Shown: positions 1-5,185 of the stretch, piece after piece
Numbering within the stretch: the first letter of the stretch is position 1
How the letters are laid out: the number at the start of each line of letters is the position of its first letter
Assembly: GCA_947166205.1 (NCBI GenBank)
Contig: CAMVDI010000110.1
Span: forward strand, 1 to 6,138
From: an uncultured Clostridia bacterium
GTDB lineage: Bacteria; Bacillota_A; Clostridia; Christensenellales; Aristaeellaceae
Direction of reading: 5' to 3'
DNA: 6,138 nucleotides
Notes under the pieces: model-generated
What the model saw: the letters and a program-made list of their open reading frames with translations, nothing else
Databases searched by the model: none
What the model was told of the DNA's origin: nothing
Position numbers and translations under genes: made by a program

Positions 1-2451
1 GGAGGTGGCCACCCGGACCCTCCGGTCCTTCCTGGCCGCCATCTCCCGGATCGTCTTTTCGATATAGTTGTCCGCGGTCTCCGCCTCCCGGGTGTAGACC
101 ACGTGAATGCCGCCCGTCTCCTCCTGGCTTCCCCGTCCGCCCTGAACCCGGTACGCGTCAAAGACGAGGATCAGCTCGCAGGCGTGGTATCCGTGATAAT
201 TGCTCAGGATGTCCGTCAGGGTCTTCCGGGCGTCCTCCAGGCTTCTTCCGGCCAGCGCCTTCAGCTCCGGCCAGGCGAAGATGATGTTGTATCCGTCGAC
301 CAGCAGGTATTCCGTCCTCGGGGCCGCGGCCGCCATGACGGCGCCGTTCAGCGTGGGCCGGGGATCCCGCCTCGGGGCTTCCCCCGTCCGCTGTTTCGGT
401 TCCCCGTAGGTCCGCCGGAAAATCGCCTCCAGCTCCTTCTCCTCCGCCTGGAAATCCCGGGCCCGGGCGCCGGGCCCCGGGCCGGCCGGGGCGGCATCCT
501 CCCGCTCCGTCCCGGATTCCGCGCCCCGGGGGCTCTCCGGGTGCAGGTGCATGTAGTTTTCCACCTGGTCCCAGGGCACAACAAAGCCCGCCCCGTGGGC
601 GCAGAAAACAGAATCCGCCGGGTTGGCCGCGTCCCTGGCCGGGTCGTAGCCGATCCGGGCGATGACCTCCTCCGGGTTCCGGCAGGGGGCGTATCCGTCC
701 GGCGCGCAGCTCAGCCTTCCCTGTCCCCGGGTATAGCTGACCACCTCCCGGGCATATCCCCGCATGGCCTCCACCGGCGCGCTGCCGGTGAGCACCGTCC
801 GGTCCGGCAGCGTTTCCGGCGGGTCCAGCCTGCCGCCCCGCTGGCTCAGATCCGTCATGGCCCTGCCCACGCAGTCCGGCGGCAGCTCCAGCCGGACCCG
901 GTACCACGGCTCCAGCAGCACGCTCTCCGCCCGCATCAGCCCCTGGCGCACGGCCCGGTAGGTGGCCTGGCGGAAATCCCCGCCCTCCGTATGCTTGAGA
1001 TGGGCCCGGCCCGCGGTCAGGGTGATCTTCATATCCGTGATCGGGGAGCCGGTCAGGACGCCCCGGTGCACCTTCTCCGCCAGATGGGTCAGGATGAGCC
1101 GCTGCCAGTTCAGCTCCAGCCGGTCCGTGCTCACCCGGGAGGCAAACCTGAGGCCGCTTCCGGGTTCCCCGGGCTCCAGCAGCAGATGCACCTCCGCGTA
1201 GTGCCGGAGGGGCTCGTAATGCCCGGCGCCCTCCGCCGGAGCGGCGATGGTTTCCCGATACAGGATGCTGCCCTCCCCGAAGGAGACCTCCAGTCCGAAA
1301 CGGTCCTTCAGCAGGCGGCGGAGAATCTCCAGCTGGACCTCGCCCATAAGCCGGACGCGGATTTCCTGCTTCTCCGCCGTCCAGTCCACCCGCAGCTGGG
1401 GATCTTCCTCCTCGATCAAACGCAGCTGGCGCAGCGCCTGGGAAGGATCCGTCCCCGGGGACAGGATCACCTGATAGGTGAGCACCGGCGTGAGCAGCGG
1501 CGCCGGCGCGTGGGCCTCCAGCCCCAGGCCCTGCCCCGCGCCGGTGAAGGTGAGCCCCGTCACCGCGCAGACCGTGCCGGCGGAGACCTCCTCCGCCGGG
1601 CGGTATTTCGCCCCGCTGTAGAGCCGGATCTGGCTGATCTTTTCCTCCTGGCCCTCCGCGCCGCGAAACCCGGTCCGGACCCTCAGGCTCCCCCCGGTGA
1701 TCTTCATCCAGGTGAGCCGGGTTCCCTGGGGATCCCGGGTAATCTTGTAGATCCTTGCCCCGAAGTCCGCCGGATAGCGCGGGGACGGCACCAGCTCCCG
1801 GATCCCGTCCAGCAGGGCCTCCACCCCCTGATCCCGCAGCGCGCTGCCGAAAAAGACGGGAAAAAGCTCCCGCCCCGCCGTCATCCGCGCCAGCAGCTCC
1901 GGGGGCACCGCGCCGGAGGCCAGCCAGGCCTCCATGGCCTCCTCGCAGCCCATGGCTGCTTCCTCCATGGCGCCGGGGGCGGCCAGATCGACACACCCGT
2001 CCCCCAGCCGGAGCCTCAGCTCCTCCCGCAGCCGGGCCCGCGCCGTCCCGGGCTGATCCATCTTGTTCACAAAGACCAGCGTCGGCACCCCGTAGGCCCG
2101 CAGCAGCCGCCAGAGGGTTTCCGTATGCCCCTGGACGCCGTCGGCCCCGCTGATGAGGAGCACCGCCGCGTCCAGCACGGAGAGCACCCGTTCCGTCTCC
2201 CCGGAGAAGTCCACATGCCCGGGCGTATCCATGAGGGTCAGCCGCAGATCCTTCCAGGTCAGCTCCGCCTGCTTCGAAAAGATCGTGATTCCCCGCTCCC
2301 GCTCCTGGGCGTCCGTGTCCAGAAAGGCGTCCCCGTGGTCCACTCTGCCCAGGCTCCGCAGCGCGCCGCCGTGATACAGCATGGCTTCGGACAGGGTGGT
2401 TTTGCCCGCGTCCACATGGGCCAGCAGCCCCACGACCAGATGCCTTTCCAC
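1..2451 (-). CDS. TetM/EF-G-like ribosomal GTPase fused to a C-terminal YacP/Rae1-type NYN nuclease (3' end cut by window edge)
   Basis: 817 residues are visible from a GTG start; the frame is still open at base 1. Residues 1-225 are a translational GTPase domain: AHVDAGKTT (11-19, P-loop), RGIT (53-56), DTPGH (75-79, with the catalytic-type His79), NKMD (129-132) and GSAL (202-205). The short gap between NKMD and GSAL means that the G' insert of EF-G is absent, as in ribosomal protection proteins. Domains II-V follow to about residue 637. Residues 638-712 are a Pro/Gly/Arg-rich linker with a charged helix-like stretch around LEAIFRRTYG (674-683). From 713 a YacP/Rae1 domain begins: LLVDGYNII (716-724), VFDA (763-766), ETAD (791-794) and VATS (814-817), where the family continues with Asp. 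Asp719 and Asp794 match the residues I recall as catalytic in Bacillus subtilis Rae1. About 50-60 residues are probably missing. GTPase family and NYN domain are certain; a role in clearing or cutting mRNA on ribosomes is inference. It lies 52 bp behind the glycosidase gene. Confidence 0.93.
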   Translation of the reverse strand, partial: MERHLVVGLLAHVDAGKTTLSEAMLYHGGALRSLGRVDHGDAFLDTDAQERERGITIFSKQAELTWKDLRLTLMDTPGHVDFSGETERVLSVLDAAVLLISGADGVQGHTETLWRLLRAYGVPTLVFVNKMDQPGTARARLREELRLRLGDGCVDLAAPGAMEEAAMGCEEAMEAWLASGAVPPELLARMTAGRELFPVFFGSALRDQGVEALLDGIRELVPSPRYPADFGARIYKITRDPQGTRLTWMKITGGSLRVRTGFRGAEGQEEKISQIRLYSGAKYRPAEEVSAGTVCAVTGLTFTGAGQGLGLEAHAPAPLLTPVLTYQVILSPGTDPSQALRQLRLIEEEDPQLRVDWTAEKQEIRVRLMGEVQLEILRRLLKDRFGLEVSFGEGSILYRETIAAPAEGAGHYEPLRHYAEVHLLLEPGEPGSGLRFASRVSTDRLELNWQRLILTHLAEKVHRGVLTGSPITDMKITLTAGRAHLKHTEGGDFRQATYRAVRQGLMRAESVLLEPWYRVRLELPPDCVGRAMTDLSQRGGRLDPPETLPDRTVLTGSAPVEAMRGYAREVVSYTRGQGRLSCAPDGYAPCRNPEEVIARIGYDPARDAANPADSVFCAHGAGFVVPWDQVENYMHLHPESPRGAESGTEREDAAPAGPGPGARARDFQAEEKELEAIFRRTYGEPKQRTGEAPRRDPRPTLNGAVMAAAAPRTEYLLVDGYNIIFAWPELKALAGRSLEDARKTLTDILSNYHGYHACELILVFDAYRVQGGRGSQEETGGIHVVYTREAETADNYIEKTIREMAARKDRRVRVATS

Positions 2452-2459
2452 AGGGATCC

Positions 2460-2467
2460 CCTCCTTT
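2460..2467 (-). promoter_or_regulatory. Ribosome binding site of the GTPase-nuclease gene
   Basis: On the minus strand AAAGGAGG lies 8 bases before GTG at 2451-2449. It fixes the unusual GTG start, because no ATG lies nearby and the encoded MERHLVVGLLAHVDAGK places the P-loop at the normal distance from the N-terminus for a TetM-type GTPase. Confidence 0.85.
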
Positions 2468-2503
2468 CGCCTGCCGCTTTCAGCTTATCGTCTTTCCGCC
2501 GGT

Positions 2504-3379
2504 TTATTCCGCTTCCGCGAAAACCAGCAGGTCCATATCCTTCGCCGCCCCGCCCATGACGGTCCGGAGCTTTTTGGCTCCCTGCTTCCGGACCATCAGC
2601 GCCGAGGAGGGGCCGCCGTCCAGGTTGTAGAGCCACTCCGTCTGAAAATACTTCTGAAAGAATCCGTTGACCTCATGCAGCGTCAGGCCCAGGCCCCCCT
2701 CGTCGGAGACGGAGAGGATCAGATAGTTGTTCCGGTTCACCCGGCCGATCACGGTCCGCCGGGCTTTCCGTCCCGCGAAGTCCCAGTCCTCCGGCGTCAG
2801 GATCTCCCCGTCCCGCTGCATGGGGCAAAAGTCCCGGAAGGACCAGGTCTGCGCCGGCGCCCCGGCGAGCACCTCCCCGGTGGGCGTCCCCGCGTACATC
2901 CGCAGCCCGTCCGCCTCCGCCGTCAGCCCGTAGTAGGGCAGCTCCTCCACATTCCGGAGCACCTGCCCGTCCGTCACCGTCAGGGAACCCCAGGGGGTAT
3001 AGTAATAGTCGGAGACCTGGCCGGGATAATTCTCCGGCACGTCGGGATAAGTCGGGCTCCAGTATCCGCTGCCGTTGATGGCGACGACGGCGGCGGGAAT
3101 CTGCAGCACCATCTCCCGGGGCAGCTGGATGTTCTGCCCCCAGTCCGCCTGGGCCTTGCGGATCTGGGAGCCCGGATCCCGGACCCAGACCTTGGTCAGA
3201 TAGCAGCGGACGCCGTGAACCAGAAAGGTCTCAATCCGGTACTTCAGGGATTCCGACTCATATGTCAGGTACGCTTTATGGGTGAACTCGTATTCCTGGG
3301 GCGGGTATTCCTCCCCCAGCGCCGCCGGAGCCAGAAGCATCAGGCCCAGCAGCAGGCACAGCCATTTTCTCATTCTCAT
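2504..3379 (-). CDS. Secreted phosphodiester glycosidase family protein (NAGPA/DUF2233)
   Basis: The 291-residue protein begins with a signal peptide: basic MRMRK, a Leu-rich core (7-16), then APAALG before EE at about 22/23, so the mature enzyme is likely exported. The rest matches the NAGPA (DUF2233) fold, which in mammals uncovers mannose-6-phosphate by cutting a GlcNAc phosphodiester; the bacterial members probably act on sugar phosphodiesters of the envelope, with the substrate here unknown. Family motifs in order are AINGSGYW (100-107), TWSF (178-181), RRTVIGR (207-213), GLGLTLHEV (229-237) and the hallmark NLDGGPSSAL (252-261). No strong Shine-Dalgarno site precedes ATG 3379 (or the in-frame ATG 3373), so translation may depend on coupling to the maturase gene that ends 52 bp upstream. 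A GTPase-nuclease gene follows after 52 bp. Family assignment is firm; substrate and any link to the SCIFF genes are not known. Confidence 0.9.
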   Translation of the reverse strand: MRMRKWLCLLLGLMLLAPAALGEEYPPQEYEFTHKAYLTYESESLKYRIETFLVHGVRCYLTKVWVRDPGSQIRKAQADWGQNIQLPREMVLQIPAAVVAINGSGYWSPTYPDVPENYPGQVSDYYYTPWGSLTVTDGQVLRNVEELPYYGLTAEADGLRMYAGTPTGEVLAGAPAQTWSFRDFCPMQRDGEILTPEDWDFAGRKARRTVIGRVNRNNYLILSVSDEGGLGLTLHEVNGFFQKYFQTEWLYNLDGGPSSALMVRKQGAKKLRTVMGGAAKDMDLLVFAEAE

Positions 3380-3431
3380 TCCCGCTTTCTCTGATCGGTC
3401 CCTCTCCCGGGGGTGCGCGGCGCCGGGCCGC

Positions 3432-4814
3432 TCAGCCCTCCGGCACGCTCTTCATCGCTTCCGCCCAGATGGCGCATTCCATCCGCTTTTTGAAAAGTTC
3501 GCACCCTGTCCGGTATACGCCCCGGACCGAGCCGGAGGCGTGCCAGGCGTTGGCGGCGCAGCCGCCGGAGCAGTACAGCCTCGCCCAGCAGGTTCTGCAT
3601 TCCTCCCGGGCATAGACGTTGCAGGCGGCAAACTCCGCCTGAACCTCCGGGGCCTCGACCCCGTGCCAGACGTCCCCCAGGCGGAACCGCTCCTCCCCGA
3701 CAAACTGATGGCAGGGGTACAGATCCCCCCAGGGGGTCACGGCCATGTATTCCGTCCCCGATCCGCATCCGGAGATCCGCTTGTACACGCAGGGCCCGCC
3801 GGACAGATCGATCATGTAATGATAGAACGTAAAGGGCCGGCCTTCCCTCCGGCGGCGTACCAGCAGACGGGCCAGGTCCTCGTACTGCCGCATAACGACG
3901 GGCAGATCCTCCTCCGTCAGGGCGGAGGGGTCCTCCGGGGCACAGACCACCGGCTCCATGCTCAGCTCCGTGAAGCCCAGATCCAGCATCACCCGGATAT
4001 CCTCAAGAAAGTCCGGGTTCGCGTGGGTGAAGGTGCCCCGCATGTAATAGTTCTTTCCGCCCCGGGCGTCCACCAGCTTTTTGAATTTCGGCACGATCCG
4101 CTCCCAGGATCCGTTCCCCGCGTGATCCACCCGGAACCGGTCATGGATCTCCTTCCGCCCGTCCAGGCTCAGCACCACGTTGGCGCACTCCCGGTTCGCG
4201 AAATCGATGACATCGTCGTCAATGAGCATCCCGTTGGTGGTCAGGGTGAAGCGGAAGTTCTTGCCGTGCTCCTTTTCGACGGAGCGGGCGTAGGCAACCA
4301 GGTCCTTCACCACGCCGAAGTTCATCAGCGGTTCCCCGCCGAAGAAGTCCACTTCCAGGTTCCGGCGGCTGCCGGAGGAGGCAATGAGAAAGTCCAGTGC
4401 CTGTTTTCCGACTTCAAAGGACATGACCGCCCGGTCCCCGTGATACCTGCCCTGGCTGGCAAAGCAGTAGGAACAATTCAGGTTGCAGGTATGCGCCACG
4501 TGGAGGCACAGCGCCTTGACGACCCCGGCGGTCTTCCGCTTCAGCTCCCCGGCCAGGGGCCGGAAGCTGTTCTCGGAGAACAGCTGTCCCGCGTCCTTCA
4601 GCCCGGTAATCTGGTCATAGCAGGCCTCCAGCTCCTCCCGGGTCACATCCTCCCGGCTTCCGTATTTCTCCTCCATCCGGGCCAGAATATCCTCCCTGCT
4701 TTCCGTCTCGTACAGGGCGATCATGTCGTAGGCGATCTCATCCACCAGATGCACCCCGCCGGAGCAGACGTCCAGCACGATGTTCAGCCCGTCCATTTGA
4801 TACTGATGAATCAT
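3432..4814 (-). CDS. scfB: SCIFF peptide maturase, radical SAM/SPASM thioether-forming enzyme (CteB-like)
   Basis: This 460-residue protein has the usual length of SCIFF maturases, which use S-adenosylmethionine and Fe-S clusters to link Cys sulfur to an acceptor residue in the precursor peptide. The start at ATG 4814 gives MIHQYQMDGLNIVLDV, the family's usual N-terminus, and GGGAG (4830-4826) lies 11 bases upstream; longer in-frame versions would run into the precursor gene and are not credible. Residues 1-95 should form the peptide-binding region. The radical SAM cluster motif is CNLNCSYC (Cys110, 114, 117), followed by FFGGEP (157-162). The C-terminal SPASM-type region carries Cys350, Cys368, then Cys406-x2-Cys409-x5-Cys415-x3-Cys419 and Cys438, ligands for two auxiliary clusters as known for CteB. 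All expected cysteines are present, so it should be active. Its substrate is the peptide encoded immediately upstream. The gene symbol follows common usage for this family. Confidence 0.95.
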   Translation of the reverse strand: MIHQYQMDGLNIVLDVCSGGVHLVDEIAYDMIALYETESREDILARMEEKYGSREDVTREELEACYDQITGLKDAGQLFSENSFRPLAGELKRKTAGVVKALCLHVAHTCNLNCSYCFASQGRYHGDRAVMSFEVGKQALDFLIASSGSRRNLEVDFFGGEPLMNFGVVKDLVAYARSVEKEHGKNFRFTLTTNGMLIDDDVIDFANRECANVVLSLDGRKEIHDRFRVDHAGNGSWERIVPKFKKLVDARGGKNYYMRGTFTHANPDFLEDIRVMLDLGFTELSMEPVVCAPEDPSALTEEDLPVVMRQYEDLARLLVRRRREGRPFTFYHYMIDLSGGPCVYKRISGCGSGTEYMAVTPWGDLYPCHQFVGEERFRLGDVWHGVEAPEVQAEFAACNVYAREECRTCWARLYCSGGCAANAWHASGSVRGVYRTGCELFKKRMECAIWAEAMKSVPEG

Positions 4815-4825
4815 GAAGCAGCAAA

Positions 4826-4830
4826 CTCCC
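4826..4830 (-). promoter_or_regulatory. Probable ribosome binding site of the SCIFF maturase
   Basis: GGGAG on the minus strand lies 11 bases before ATG 4814. It is weaker and more distant than the site of the precursor gene, which fits a lower translation rate for the enzyme than for its substrate. Confidence 0.5.
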
Positions 4831-4880
4831 GTTATGTTTTTCTTTTCGTCCCCCGCCCCCGGCTTTCCGTCCCGGGTAGC

Positions 4881-4908
4881 AAAAATGCCGCCCGGCGGGC
4901 GGCATTTT
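4881..4908 (-). terminator. Intrinsic terminator/attenuator between SCIFF precursor and maturase
   Basis: On the minus strand a perfect 12-bp stem (AAAATGCCGCCC pairing with GGGCGGCATTTT) encloses a 3-base GCC loop and ends in a run of five T. It begins 13 bases after the stop codon of the precursor. The position suggests that most transcripts end after the short peptide gene and that only read-through reaches the maturase. On the plus strand the T run is four bases followed by CC, so termination in that direction would be weaker. Confidence 0.88.
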
Positions 4909-4921
4909 CCGGGAACCCGGA

Positions 4922-5074
4922 TTACTTTTTCTCTTCCTTGTTCTCGCACTGCTGATTGGCAATGCCGCAGCTGGTCTTGCAGGCGGACTGGCAGGACGTC
5001 TGGCACTCGCCGCATCCGCCGTTCTTCGCGCTCTCACACAGGTTCCGGGTATTCAGTGTCTGAATGTGTTCCAT
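4922..5074 (-). CDS. scfA: SCIFF ranthipeptide precursor (six cysteines in forty-five residues), 50 aa
   Basis: The gene encodes a 50-residue precursor of a ribosomally made, thioether cross-linked peptide. It starts MEHIQTLNTRNL, the usual SCIFF leader, and has the near-invariant core GGCGECQTSCQSACKTSC (19-36), followed by a last cysteine at 43 and a charged tail (KEEKK). The six family cysteines are at 21, 24, 28, 32, 36 and 43. Two things are odd: an extra Cys13 in the leader, and Gly37 where the characterised CteA peptide, as I recall, has the Thr that accepts the thioether from Cys32. GGGAGG lies 8 bases before ATG 5074, and a good promoter lies just upstream. The maturase follows after a terminator hairpin. 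The natural role of SCIFF peptides is not settled; signalling functions have been proposed in Clostridium. No transporter or protease gene is visible nearby. Confidence 0.95.
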   Translation of the reverse strand: MEHIQTLNTRNLCESAKNGGCGECQTSCQSACKTSCGIANQQCENKEEKK

Positions 5075-5082
5075 GGGAAACC

Positions 5083-5088
5083 CCTCCC
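5083..5088 (-). promoter_or_regulatory. Ribosome binding site of the SCIFF precursor
   Basis: GGGAGG within GAGGGAGGGG on the minus strand lies 8 bases before ATG 5074 and supports the start of this very short gene. Confidence 0.8.
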
Positions 5089-5109
5089 TCGAATTTCAGA
5101 TTTCGCAGT

Positions 5110-5139
5110 ATTCTACCATATTTGTCCGTCCCGCGTCAA
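5110..5139 (-). promoter_or_regulatory. Sigma-A type promoter of the SCIFF operon
   Basis: On the minus strand TTGACG (5139-5134) and TAGAAT (5115-5110) are separated by 18 bases, and TGG directly before the -10 box makes it an extended -10 element. Transcription would begin near 5103, giving a leader of about 30 bases before the SCIFF start codon. The segment is AT-richer than its surroundings. Because the preceding gene ends at 5186, this promoter serves the SCIFF unit specifically. No operator repeat is evident around it. Confidence 0.8.
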
Positions 5140-5185
5140 TTCCCCTGTCCCGAGGCGCCCCCCCTGGCAGCAGGGGATCATGGAA

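Noticed and set aside
1..336. Internal ATG at 336 giving a separate Rae1-like protein
   Set aside because: Met706 lies just before the NYN domain, but no purine-rich ribosome binding site precedes it and the upstream frame is intact.
158..1996. 612-residue open frame on the minus strand
   Set aside because: It overlaps the GTPase-nuclease in another frame and yields Gly/Arg/Ala-rich low-complexity protein, typical for a high-GC frame shadow.
1..2451. Tetracycline resistance gene
   Set aside because: The GTPase belongs to the wider family, but the domain IV tip lacks the SPV residues and the protein carries a nuclease fusion; resistance cannot be claimed from sequence.
103..2559. 818-residue open frame on the plus strand
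   Set aside because: It is the codon-aligned mirror of the GTPase-nuclease gene. Its product is Pro/Arg/Gln-rich without recognisable motifs, and GC-biased third positions on the other strand remove stop codons.
3417..3431. Hairpin GCGGC-GCCGG-GCCGC after the maturase stop
   Set aside because: Five-pair GC stem without a T run, expected by chance in such GC-rich DNA; it does not argue for a transcript end here.
3282..4955. 557-residue open frame on the plus strand
   Set aside because: It lies antisense to the SCIFF maturase and runs through its terminator; no family motif, no sensible start site.
3432..5015. Longer maturase starting at 5015
   Set aside because: The extra N-terminal residues are read out of frame through the SCIFF precursor and terminator. 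The start at 4814 gives the conserved MIHQY N-terminus.
5161..5176. Hairpin CCCCTG-GCAG-CAGGGG as terminator of the WG-repeat-like gene
   Set aside because: The stem is only six pairs and is followed by G/C on the minus strand with no T run; possible structure, but not a supported intrinsic terminator.
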